Below, in pieces: positions 50,641 to 59,478 of a DNA stretch of 64,000 bases (the stretch's first letter is position 1; each line of letters starts with the position of its first letter). Position numbers and translations under genes: made by a program. Source of the DNA: Nocardia albiluteola (lineage in GTDB: Bacteria > Actinomycetota > Actinomycetes > Mycobacteriales > Mycobacteriaceae); contig NZ_JAHKNI010000029.1 of the NCBI RefSeq assembly GCF_018860155.1, positions 1 through 64,000 of the forward strand, given 5' to 3'. The notes beneath the pieces were generated by a model. That model worked only from the letters and a program-made list of their open reading frames with translations. It had not been told where the DNA came from and made no database searches.

Positions 50641-52364
50641 ATCCAGCGACGCGGATCTCGCCGCGGTACCTGCTGCAGTTCGATGAGCCCGCAGGATATC
50701 TGGACTTCGCGCGGTTCGGTCCGCCGTCGCACGCCGTGCTGGACACCACCGCGAGTCTGCTGCACGAGGCCACCACCGCCGGTCCGGCCACGGTAGACAA
50801 CCTGATGCTGCAGGAGATCCGGGCCAGAGCGGCCGTGTCACGACTGTCCGGGTCGGATACCGACCATGTTGTGCTGCTCCCGCACACCAGCCTCGGCTTG
50901 TTCCAAGCGGCGTTCGGTTTCGGCGGCGAAGTGCTGGTATCGGCCGCGGAGTTCCCCGCCAACACCTACCCGTGGGCGCGGGCCGAGCAGGACGGGCGGC
51001 TCGTCGTCCGGCGGCTGGCCGGTGGGTATGTCACGCCGGAGCGAGTCGCGGCCGGGCTGACCGACGAGATAACCACGGTGAGCGTCAGCGCGGTCGACTT
51101 CCGCACCGGCTACCGCGCCGATCTGGCCGCACTGCGCGATGTCGTCGGTGACCGGTTGCTTGTCGTCGACGGCATCCAGGGTTTCGGCGTCACCGAGGAA
51201 CCGTGGCAGGTCGCGGACATCCTCGTCGTGGGAGGCCAGAAGTGGCTGCGCGCCGGGTGGGGCACCGGGTTCGCCGTGCTGTCGGACCGGGCACTGGAGC
51301 GGATGGACCCGGTGCTGTCGGGCTGGACCGGAGCCCGGGACCCCGGGCTGTTCAACGACGAGATCCGTCCGCCGGATACCACCGCCGCCGCGTGGTCGCT
51401 GACCAATCTCAGCCCGATCACCTCGGGCGCGTTCGCCGCGGCGCTCGAACTGGTCGAGGAGGCCGGTCCCGGCGCGATCGCGGCCCGGATCGGCGAGCGG
51501 ATCGGCGAGTTCTCCGACGTGCTCGCCGGTGTCGGCGCGCAGATCGTGTCCGCTGTGGATAGACGGGCCGGAATCCTGGCATTCACCCTGCCCGGCCACC
51601 CGGCCGAACAGGTTGGTCTGGCTCTCACCTCGGCCGGGATCGCCGCGACGGTCCGGCCGGAGCACGTTCGGCTGTCGCCGCACGCCTCAACCCCGCCCGC
51701 CAGCGCGGAGCTGCTGCGTTCCGCGCTGGAAACGCTGCACCGTCCGCGGAAACCGCTTCCGGCGCCCGCGGCCACGGCGGCCACGCCAGACGTGCTGACC
51801 GCGCTGGTCCCAGCCGTACCCGGCCTGGCCGCCATGCTCGGTCCCGGCAACGAGGTGCTGCTGCACGACCTGAGCCGGCTGCCGGACTCGATCATCGCGA
51901 TCGCCGGCGATCTGACCGGACGCAGCATCGGCGGCCCGATGACCGATCTGTTGCTCAGCCTGATCCGCCGCGGCACCACCCAGGATCTGACGAACTATCG
52001 GACCCACAGTCCCGACGGCCGCCCGATCCGTTCGTCGACGCTGTTCCTGCACGACCCGGACGGGTCGGCGATCGGCTGCCTGTGCGTCAACAGCCTGGAC
52101 ACCGCGGCATCCGCCGACGGCAACGGCGAACCGGAGATCTTTCCCGCGGATATCGACAGCCTGCAACGGTTCCTCGTCGACCGCGCGGTGGGAAAGGTCG
52201 GCATCCCGGTGGATCTGATGAAGAAGCGTCACAAGGCGGCCGTCGTGCGCGAACTGGACGAGGCCGGCTTCTTCCTCATCAAGGACGCCGTCGACGACCT
52301 TGCCGGACGCCTGGACGTCACCCGCTACACGATCTACAACTACCTCAACGAGGTCCGGGCATAG
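50637..52364 (+). CDS. Fusion of class V aminotransferase with a YheO-type PAS/HTH regulator
   Basis: 575 residues, GTG start. Residues 1 to about 370 form a PLP fold: HVVLLPHTSLGLFQAAFGFG, LLVVDGIQGFGVTEEPW and ILVVGGQKWLRAGWGTGFAV with the likely PLP lysine near 201. Residues about 385-490 resemble the YheO-like PAS domain (PGNEVLLHDLSRLPDSIIAI, SSTLFLHDPDGSAIGCLCVN). The end is an HTH_22-type domain (VVRELDEAGFFLIKDAVDDL, RLDVTRYTIYNYLNEVRA). The last gene of the amino-acid transporter operon. The enzyme may process the imported compound while the regulator half senses it. No frameshift is needed to read both parts. Confidence 0.85.
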   Translation: MNPATRISPRYLLQFDEPAGYLDFARFGPPSHAVLDTTASLLHEATTAGPATVDNLMLQEIRARAAVSRLSGSDTDHVVLLPHTSLGLFQAAFGFGGEVLVSAAEFPANTYPWARAEQDGRLVVRRLAGGYVTPERVAAGLTDEITTVSVSAVDFRTGYRADLAALRDVVGDRLLVVDGIQGFGVTEEPWQVADILVVGGQKWLRAGWGTGFAVLSDRALERMDPVLSGWTGARDPGLFNDEIRPPDTTAAAWSLTNLSPITSGAFAAALELVEEAGPGAIAARIGERIGEFSDVLAGVGAQIVSAVDRRAGILAFTLPGHPAEQVGLALTSAGIAATVRPEHVRLSPHASTPPASAELLRSALETLHRPRKPLPAPAATAATPDVLTALVPAVPGLAAMLGPGNEVLLHDLSRLPDSIIAIAGDLTGRSIGGPMTDLLLSLIRRGTTQDLTNYRTHSPDGRPIRSSTLFLHDPDGSAIGCLCVNSLDTAASADGNGEPEIFPADIDSLQRFLVDRAVGKVGIPVDLMKKRHKAAVVRELDEAGFFLIKDAVDDLAGRLDVTRYTIYNYLNEVRA

Positions 52365-52421
52365 CGGTAGGTGCCAGGCGATGGTTTCGGGTCCGGCGTG
52401 GTTGCCGTACCGGCCGATCGC

Positions 52422-53690
52422 CTACTCCCCGGCTGCGGGGCCGTCGCTGTGATGCAATACCCAGGTGCCGCGGCCGGCGGCCTTGGCGCGGTATAGGCCG
52501 ATATCGGCGTCGTCCAAGAGCTTTTCGGCTTGTGTGCCGGCAGCCGGCGTGACGACGGCGCCGATGCTGGCCGACATCGTCAGCAGATCGCTGGGACCGA
52601 CCGGAATCGGGTCTCGCAGCACCGCAAGCATCGTCTCGGCCGTCTCGTACGCCGTGTCGTCGTCGCAGGGCGGTGCGAGTAGAGCGACGAATTCATCTCC
52701 GCCGATACGGGCCAGCGTGACCGCCGGCGAGGTCAGGGCCGCGTCGAGCCTGCGGCCGACCTCGGCCAGCACGCTGTCTCCTGCGCTGTGACCGTACCGA
52801 TCGTTGATCAGCTTGAAGTCGTCGACATCGAGGAAGCACAAACCGAGGTGATCGGCGGGACGGGCCACCGCGACAATGGCCTCCAGCTGCTCGAGTAAGC
52901 GACGACGATTCGGCAAACCCGTCAACTGGTCGTGACGGGCCTGCCACGACAGTTCCTCCTGCATAGCCCGGCGCTCGGTGATGTCCTCCCCGACGGCGAG
53001 CAGCCGCACGTCACGTCCGTCCATGCCGCGTACCAGCGTTATCGTCCACGCCCCCCAGCAGACGGTGCCGTCAGTGCGACAGAATCGGCCCTCGAGATAC
53101 TCGGTGCCGCTTCCGCGTTTCAACAGACCGACGGCCACCTGACGGAGCTTGTCGCGGTCATCGGGGTGCATCAAGTCCAGAGCGGACACGCCCGGCATGT
53201 CCTCGGGGTTCATCCCGACCATCCGCGCCGTGGTGGGATTGGCCTCGAGCGTGATGCCGTAGACGTCGTAGAGCGCGATGGCCACCGCGGCGTTGTCGAA
53301 CACCACGCGGAAGCGCTGGTCCGCAAGCTCCTGGCTGCGGACGTGGGCCTGCAACAGCTCGGTGGTGTAGCCACGGGCCAGCTCGCCCATCAGCGCGCCG
53401 AATCGCTGTGTCCGATCCGGCTGTGGCGACCGCCCCAGCAAACCGGTCAGCACCGCGGCGGTCGGGCTCATCATGGCGGGGACCGTCAGGTTCGACCGGA
53501 CCATCTCGACCCCGACTCGGCATGCGGGCGACGGGTCGAACGATTCGGCCGACAGGGCAGCTTCCAGCTCCACGATCCATCTGGCCGTCAACCGGCTGAT
53601 GTCGTGCGGCAGAGATATCAGCACGCCACCGCATTCGACCAGGGCTGCCGACCAGTCACGCGCCATCTCCGCAACGTCGCGACTGTCCAT
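52422..53690 (-). CDS. PAS-GGDEF protein (diguanylate cyclase)
   Basis: 422 residues from ATG 53690, with GGAGGAAGG upstream. An N-terminal helical region of about 130 residues is followed by PAS (FRVVFDNAAVAIALYDVYGI near 145, LMHPDDRDKL, GEDITERRAMQEEL) and GGDEF (HDQLTGLPNRRRLLEQ near 265, FLDVDDFKLINDRYGHSAGD, LARIGGDEFVALL near 345). The GGDEF active-site motif is intact, so it should make cyclic di-GMP. No EAL domain. No inhibitory RxxD is obvious in front of GGDEF. Confidence 0.9.
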   Translation of the reverse strand: MDSRDVAEMARDWSAALVECGGVLISLPHDISRLTARWIVELEAALSAESFDPSPACRVGVEMVRSNLTVPAMMSPTAAVLTGLLGRSPQPDRTQRFGALMGELARGYTTELLQAHVRSQELADQRFRVVFDNAAVAIALYDVYGITLEANPTTARMVGMNPEDMPGVSALDLMHPDDRDKLRQVAVGLLKRGSGTEYLEGRFCRTDGTVCWGAWTITLVRGMDGRDVRLLAVGEDITERRAMQEELSWQARHDQLTGLPNRRRLLEQLEAIVAVARPADHLGLCFLDVDDFKLINDRYGHSAGDSVLAEVGRRLDAALTSPAVTLARIGGDEFVALLAPPCDDDTAYETAETMLAVLRDPIPVGPSDLLTMSASIGAVVTPAAGTQAEKLLDDADIGLYRAKAAGRGTWVLHHSDGPAAGE

Positions 53691-53923
53691 CCGCGATGCC
53701 CTTCCTCCACCGCTGGACCATCGAGGTCCACCACTGACGACCCTCCTGCTCGCTAACAACGAGCATACGAAGAACCGCCGCGGATGTCTCGGCCGTTGCC
53801 GGCAACCGGTCGCGCCGACGAGGGGCATCGGTCTCGCACTACTTGCCTACGGGCACGGCACTTGGACCAATCATTCGCCGCGTCGCTCGCGCAAACTGCT
53901 GACCTGGGGCGGCGGTCACTCGC

Positions 53924-56900
53924 CTACAGCGGGGGCATCTGACTGATTTGTACCAGTTCCCGGCCGCCGCGGCTGCGGGAGACCAGCATGCCGCGGCCGG
54001 GTGGATAGGTGGCGGGGCGGACGTCGCTGATCAGGATGCCTTCATCCTTGGGGACGCTCATCAGGAACGCGTCCACCGACATGTCCTTGAGTGGGCCCAG
54101 GACATTGTCGAACAGTGCGCGGGACGCGCCGCCGGAACGACGGGCGATGATGACGTGCAAGCCGACGTCGCGGGCCTGCGGGATGAGATCCATCAGCGGT
54201 AGCAGCGGATTGTTGTTGGCCACCATGTCGTAGTCGTCGACGATCACATACACCTCCGGCCCGGACCACCAGCTGCGTTCGCGCAGCTCGGTGGGGGTGA
54301 TATCGGATCCGGGGATGCGTTCGGAGACGAAGCCCGCGACCTCCTTCAGCGTCGGAATCGAGGTTTGGGCGCTGGTGGAATATGCGGCCAGATGCTTGGT
54401 ATCGATCGCGCCGAGCAGCGTCCGGCGGTAGTCGATCAGGACGATCCGGGCCTCGTCGGGTGTGGAGTTCTCCACGATGCCCTGCGCGATATTGCGCAAG
54501 AGGGTGGTCTTGCCGTTGCCGACGTCGCCGAAGATCATCAGGTGCGGCGAATCCGCGAAATCCAGCACCATGGGCTGCAATTCGGATTCGGACAGGCCGA
54601 TCAACATCCGCTGGCGATCCAGCCGCACGTTCTGTTCACGGGTGATGGCCAGCACGTGCTCGCGTGGCAGCTCCAGCGGCAGCATACGCACCGCGGGTGC
54701 TCGCCGCTCGCCGTATATCTCCCGCAACGCCTCCTTGGCCGCGTTGACCCCCTCGGTCAGCGTGTTCGGGTCGGTGTCGGTGTCCAGCCGAGGTAGTGCG
54801 ACGAGCATGTGCAGCTTGGTGGCGGTGAGGCCGCGACCGGGCCGGTTGATCGGCACGCCCACCGCGCCGCGCCGGTCCATCTCGGAATCGGACGGGTCGC
54901 CGAGGCGCAGCTCGATGCGGGTGCCGATCTGGTCCTTGACCGCGGGACGGATCTCACCCCAGCGGTTCGCGCCGAGCATCAGGTGGATACCGTAGGACAA
55001 GCCGCGCGCGGCGAGCGCGTGTACCTGCGGCTCGAGGAATTCGAACTCCTCGCGGAAGGTCAGCCAGCCGTCGATCACGAGGAACACATCCCCGAACAGG
55101 TCCTCGGACAAGGGATGTCCGCCGTGCCGGTCGGGCGGGAGGGCGGCCAGCTCGGCCTTGGCCTTGCGGAAGTCGCGCATGGTTTCGATGCCGAGTTGCA
55201 GGAAGCGGGCCTCGCGCCGGCGCAGCAGAGTGCTGAGTTCCGCGATGGTGCGACGCACCCGGTCGGCCTCGAGCCGACCGGCGGCCGAGCCGACGTGCGG
55301 CAGGCCGTTGAGGCCGGCGAGGGTGCCGCCGCCGAAGTCGAGGCAGTAGAACTGCACCTGTTCGGGGGTGTGGGTGGCCGCGGCGGCCATGATGACGGTG
55401 CGCAGCGCATTGGACTTGCCGGACTGCGGCCCGCCGACGATCGCGACATTGCCCTGCGCGCCGGCCAGGTCGATGGTGAGCACATCGCGCTTCTGTTCAT
55501 ACGGTTTGTCGATGATGCCGATCGGGAGCCACAGCTTGCCGTGCCGATTCTCCGGGGCCCGCCAATCCTCTTGTGGCAGCAGCATATCCACGGTCGGGGA
55601 GATGTCCAACGGTGGCAGCCACACCTCGTGCGCGGGTCGCCCGTGGCCGGTGAGGCGTTCGACCACCACCTGCAGCAGTGAGCGTTCGGTACCCGACGGT
55701 GGTTCCTCGGCGAGCAGTTCGGCCAGGCTCGGCAGCTCCACCTGCACCGGCGCCGCCTTCTGGACGGCGACGGCGGTGGCGGTGAACAGGCCGACCCGGC
55801 CGGCCGCCGCGCCCGCGACGACGCCTCCGGCGCGCCGGGCGACCGGCGGCGTATAGGGGCCGGAGACATAGGTGGCGTTGAATCGCGACGGATCCGAGGA
55901 ATCGCTCTTCAGATAGCCCGCACCGGGCTGCGCGGGCAGGTGGTAGGCGTCGGTGATGCCGAGCACCTGCCGGGACTCGCCGGCGGAGAAGGTGCGCAGG
56001 CCGATCCGATAGGACAGGTGCGAGTCCAGTCCGCGCAGCCGGTTCTCCTCGAGGCGCTGCGAGGCCAGCAGTAGATGCACGCGCAGCGACCGGCCGAGGC
56101 GGCCGATCATCACGAACAACTCGGCGAAATCCGGCTTCTGCGACAGCAGTTCGGTGAATTCGTCGACGATGACGAACAACGCCGGCAACGGATCCAGTGC
56201 CGCGCCGTTGGCGCGGGCCTTCTCGTACTCGGTGACGTTGGCGAAATTGCCTGCCGCACGCAACAATTCCTGGCGGCGGTTCAGCTCACCGGCCAGCGCG
56301 TCGCGCATGCGGTCGACCATCGAGAGTTCTTCCTCGAGGTTGGTGATCACTGCGGCGACGTGTGGTAGCGGGTCGAGGCCGAGAAATGTTGCGCCGCCCT
56401 TGAAGTCGACCAGCACCAGGTTGAGCAGGTCCGGTGAGTGCGTGGTCACCATGGACAGCACGAGGGTGCGCAGGAACTCGGACTTTCCGGAACCCGTTGC
56501 GCCGATGCACAATCCGTGCGGTCCCATGCCGTTCTCGGCGGACTCCTTGATATCGATCTCGACCGGCGCGCCGTCGGGAGTGACCCCGATCGGCACGCGC
56601 AGCCGCTCGCGCGGGGAGCGGGGCCGCCACACCCGGTCGGCGTCGATGTTCGCGGCGTCCGGAATCTTCAGCAGCGCCATCAATCCCGGATCGCCCGCGG
56701 CGTCCTCGTCGAGGTCGACCATCTGCGCGGTGGTGGCCAGGCGGTAGCGGGCCATGCCGCGCGCGAACGTGGCGGCCACGTCGAGGTCGACCCGGTCGGG
56801 GCCCGCGAACTTCTCCACCGAACCCCCGGTGCGGGCGCCGATCACGTTCTCCTCCGCCACGAGTTGCAGCCCCCGGCGCACCCCCAGACCCGCCTGCGGG

Positions 56901-57955
56901 GCGGTAAGGTCCAGCACGGTCACCGAGTCGAGGCCCGCATCGCTGATGATGCGTTCGGAACCGCTGACATAGCCGTCGTCGATGACGACCACCAGATGCA
57001 GGCGGCCGGCCGTGGGCGGCCCGTTGCGCAGAAACCGGCCGCGCTCGAGCAGTTCCTCGGTGAGCGAGGTCTCGAGCTCCGAGAGCGACTCGAACAGCAT
57101 GCGCGTGCTGCCGATGCCGTCGTTCTCGCGCGGATGTTGCAGGTGCGGAAGCCATTTCGACCATCCCCACGCCTGCCCGTCCGGATCGGCGGTGACGATA
57201 GCGAACACCATGTTGTCGGGGCCGTGAAAGGTGGCCAGCTCCAGCAGGATCGAGCGCACCAGCGTGCGGCCGTGCTCGCGCGGGCCCTCGATGTTGACCG
57301 CGGGGAACGCGCGCAGCGAGATCGCTGTCGGGAGGCCGTGCACCACCGAATGGGTGCGCACGAAGCGCCGCAGCGCGACCGTCGCGACCGGTTCCAGATC
57401 CTCCAGCGGCCCGGTCTCGGGGCGGGCGAGCTTGGTGGCGATGCGATGACTGCCCACCCCGATGCGCACATGCGCGAAGTCGGGGTCGTTCGGGCGGCGT
57501 TCCCACATCCGGCGGGTGCCGATCAGCGAGTGTAGATTCGCCGGATCGGGATGGTTCCAGGCCAGCGCCTCGCGCTGGGCGACCCCGGTCTGCCGCACGT
57601 CGCGCCGCAACTGCTCCAGGTAGCGGAAGTAGTCCTTGCGTTCCTCGTTGAGCTCACCGGCCCGCTTGCCGCTGCCGCCGCCACGGCCGGCGAACATGCC
57701 GACCATCGACATCACCATCATCATCGGGAACATCATCGTGAGCGGATTGGACAGCATCGACTTGCCGCTCATGGTGAACATCAGGCCTATCATGCCGCCC
57801 ATGGCGACCAGCATGACCAGCGGCATCAGCCGCTGCCACAACGGATTCGGAATCGGCGTGCTGATCTCCGGCGGTGCGTTGAGCACCACCTCGCCGCCCG
57901 GCGGCCGCGGCGGCGCGATGCGAGCCAGGCGAATGAAACCCTGTGTCGTCGTCAT
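53924..57955 (-). CDS. eccC: Type VII secretion FtsK/SpoIIIE ATPase EccC
   Basis: 1343 residues from ATG 57955. Two membrane segments lie near residues 40-62 and 70-90. Three ATPase domains have Walker A motifs GATGSGKSEFLRT near 485, GGPQSGKSNALRT near 843 and GDVGNGKTTLLRN near 1147. Domain 1 keeps LFVIVDEFTELL (Walker B Asp-Glu), the normal active site; domains 2 and 3 are probably regulatory or substrate-binding, as in the family. It is the motor of the ESX channel and a single polypeptide (not split into Ca/Cb). The mycP gene precedes it on the same strand, 68 bases away. Confidence 0.95.
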   Translation of the reverse strand: MTTTQGFIRLARIAPPRPPGGEVVLNAPPEISTPIPNPLWQRLMPLVMLVAMGGMIGLMFTMSGKSMLSNPLTMMFPMMMVMSMVGMFAGRGGGSGKRAGELNEERKDYFRYLEQLRRDVRQTGVAQREALAWNHPDPANLHSLIGTRRMWERRPNDPDFAHVRIGVGSHRIATKLARPETGPLEDLEPVATVALRRFVRTHSVVHGLPTAISLRAFPAVNIEGPREHGRTLVRSILLELATFHGPDNMVFAIVTADPDGQAWGWSKWLPHLQHPRENDGIGSTRMLFESLSELETSLTEELLERGRFLRNGPPTAGRLHLVVVIDDGYVSGSERIISDAGLDSVTVLDLTAPQAGLGVRRGLQLVAEENVIGARTGGSVEKFAGPDRVDLDVAATFARGMARYRLATTAQMVDLDEDAAGDPGLMALLKIPDAANIDADRVWRPRSPRERLRVPIGVTPDGAPVEIDIKESAENGMGPHGLCIGATGSGKSEFLRTLVLSMVTTHSPDLLNLVLVDFKGGATFLGLDPLPHVAAVITNLEEELSMVDRMRDALAGELNRRQELLRAAGNFANVTEYEKARANGAALDPLPALFVIVDEFTELLSQKPDFAELFVMIGRLGRSLRVHLLLASQRLEENRLRGLDSHLSYRIGLRTFSAGESRQVLGITDAYHLPAQPGAGYLKSDSSDPSRFNATYVSGPYTPPVARRAGGVVAGAAAGRVGLFTATAVAVQKAAPVQVELPSLAELLAEEPPSGTERSLLQVVVERLTGHGRPAHEVWLPPLDISPTVDMLLPQEDWRAPENRHGKLWLPIGIIDKPYEQKRDVLTIDLAGAQGNVAIVGGPQSGKSNALRTVIMAAAATHTPEQVQFYCLDFGGGTLAGLNGLPHVGSAAGRLEADRVRRTIAELSTLLRRREARFLQLGIETMRDFRKAKAELAALPPDRHGGHPLSEDLFGDVFLVIDGWLTFREEFEFLEPQVHALAARGLSYGIHLMLGANRWGEIRPAVKDQIGTRIELRLGDPSDSEMDRRGAVGVPINRPGRGLTATKLHMLVALPRLDTDTDPNTLTEGVNAAKEALREIYGERRAPAVRMLPLELPREHVLAITREQNVRLDRQRMLIGLSESELQPMVLDFADSPHLMIFGDVGNGKTTLLRNIAQGIVENSTPDEARIVLIDYRRTLLGAIDTKHLAAYSTSAQTSIPTLKEVAGFVSERIPGSDITPTELRERSWWSGPEVYVIVDDYDMVANNNPLLPLMDLIPQARDVGLHVIIARRSGGASRALFDNVLGPLKDMSVDAFLMSVPKDEGILISDVRPATYPPGRGMLVSRSRGGRELVQISQMPPL

Positions 57956-58023
57956 GAAGGGCTCCTCGGGACGGTGGGCCGGCGGAGTGTGCGGAGCCGG
58001 CGGGGTGGGTGGGGTGGGTGGGG

Positions 58024-59475
58024 TTAGTCGTCGCCGGGCATGGCGAGCGGGGCGCGCTGATTCCGGCGGAACGGCACGGACAGACCCAGGGTCAGGCCCA
58101 GCAGCGCCAGACAGGTGAGTGCGCCCGTGACGCCGATCCGGCGCGGCCACGGGTCCATGGTGGCGGGCGGCGACGGTGCCGGAATCGGTTCGGCGGCGGC
58201 CGCGGCCGGGAGCGGCGCCAGCACCGCCGAGAGCGCCGCGACCGGATCGATCATGCCGGCGCCGACGCGATCGTCGTGGCCGGAACCGACACCGTGCGCG
58301 GTTCGTTCGATGCGATCGATGACCTGGCGCGCGGACAGCAGCGGATAGCGGGCGCGCACCAGAGCGGCCAGGCCCGCGACGAATGCGCTGGAGAAGCTGG
58401 TCCCGTCGACCGGGGCAACCTGGCCGTTGGCCTGCGGAGTGCCGTTGACCAGACCGGTGCCGCCGGGAGTGCTGTCCAGGGATATCAGGTTGCTGCCGGG
58501 GGCGGCGACCCCGACCCACGGGCCGTAGAGGGTGAACGGCGAAGGCGAGCCGTCGGCCTCGACCGAGCCGACGGGCAGTACGTATGGGGTGAACCAGGCC
58601 GGGCTCGCGACCGTGTTCACCGAATCCCAACCGGCGGTGCCGTTCTGGGCCTTGCACATGCCCTGTGTTTCCAGGTTGCCGGCCGCGACTACCACCACGA
58701 CGTTGTGGTCGTAGGCGTATTTCAGCGCTGCGCCGAGGGCGCCGTCGGCGGCGTTGTCTCCGGCCGCGCGGCAGGACACCTCGGAGATGTTGATTACCGA
58801 GGCATGCATGTCGACCGCGTGGGTGACCGCGTAGGCGAGGGTGACGACGGTACCGAATCCCCCGGCCGACATCACACCGGGCCTGTTCGAGTCGTAGCTG
58901 TTCTTGGCCTGATAGGCCAAGCTGGTCTGGCGGATCGACAGGATGCTCGCGTCCGGTGCGACGCCGGAGAAGCCGTCGCTACCGTCGGGCGCGGGATGGC
59001 CGGCGATGATCCCGGCGACGAGAGTGCCGTGCCCGTCGCAGTCGGCGGTGCCGTTGGATTGGGAGACGTAGTCGCCGCCGGGCACGACGCTCAGGCGGGG
59101 GTGCGGGGTGACGCCGGTGTCGATGACGGCCACGAGTTGTCCGGCGCCGCGGCTGAATTGCCATGCCTGGTGCAGCTCGAGCGCGCGCTGCACGGCTGGC
59201 TCGCCGACCGGCGGTGGACCGGACCAGGTCGGGTGCGAGCACATCAGGTGCTGCTGCGACGGTTCGGGCGGGCCGACGGGCGCGTTGAGTACCAGCGAGT
59301 TCGGGTCCACCCCCGGTGGTGCGACGGCACGGGCGGGTCCGGCCGGGGTGAGAGTCAGCGCGAGCGGCAGCGCCAGGGCGGCGGCCGCGGCGCCGAGCCG
59401 GCGGGCGCGGGATGTCGGTGCCGCGCTAGCCATTGCGAGCCGGCGGGCGCGGGATGTCGGTGCCGCGCTAGCCAT
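58024..59475 (-). CDS. mycP: Type VII secretion-associated subtilisin-like protease, mycosin MycP
   Basis: 483 residues from ATG 59475, or 469 from ATG 59433. The catalytic triad is visible: VAVIDTGV (Asp near residue 117), CDGHGTLVAG (His near 148) and GTSFSSAFVAG (Ser near 370). A signal peptide (AAAAALALPLALTLTPAGPARA-type region) and one C-terminal membrane segment (GALTCLALLGLTLGL) anchor it outside. The first 14 residues (MASAAPTSRARRLA) are repeated as residues 15-27 through a DNA duplication. The start overlaps the eccD stop. Confidence 0.95.
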   Translation of the reverse strand: MASAAPTSRARRLAMASAAPTSRARRLGAAAAALALPLALTLTPAGPARAVAPPGVDPNSLVLNAPVGPPEPSQQHLMCSHPTWSGPPPVGEPAVQRALELHQAWQFSRGAGQLVAVIDTGVTPHPRLSVVPGGDYVSQSNGTADCDGHGTLVAGIIAGHPAPDGSDGFSGVAPDASILSIRQTSLAYQAKNSYDSNRPGVMSAGGFGTVVTLAYAVTHAVDMHASVINISEVSCRAAGDNAADGALGAALKYAYDHNVVVVVAAGNLETQGMCKAQNGTAGWDSVNTVASPAWFTPYVLPVGSVEADGSPSPFTLYGPWVGVAAPGSNLISLDSTPGGTGLVNGTPQANGQVAPVDGTSFSSAFVAGLAALVRARYPLLSARQVIDRIERTAHGVGSGHDDRVGAGMIDPVAALSAVLAPLPAAAAAEPIPAPSPPATMDPWPRRIGVTGALTCLALLGLTLGLSVPFRRNQRAPLAMPGDD

Positions 59476-59478
59476 TGC
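59395..59478. repeat. Perfect 42-bp tandem duplication over the mycP start
   Basis: Bases 59395-59436 and 59437-59478 are identical. The unit is 14 codons long, so the mycP frame is kept and the start codon and Arg-rich signal-peptide head exist twice. The outer copy also holds the eccD stop codon. Confidence 0.9.
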
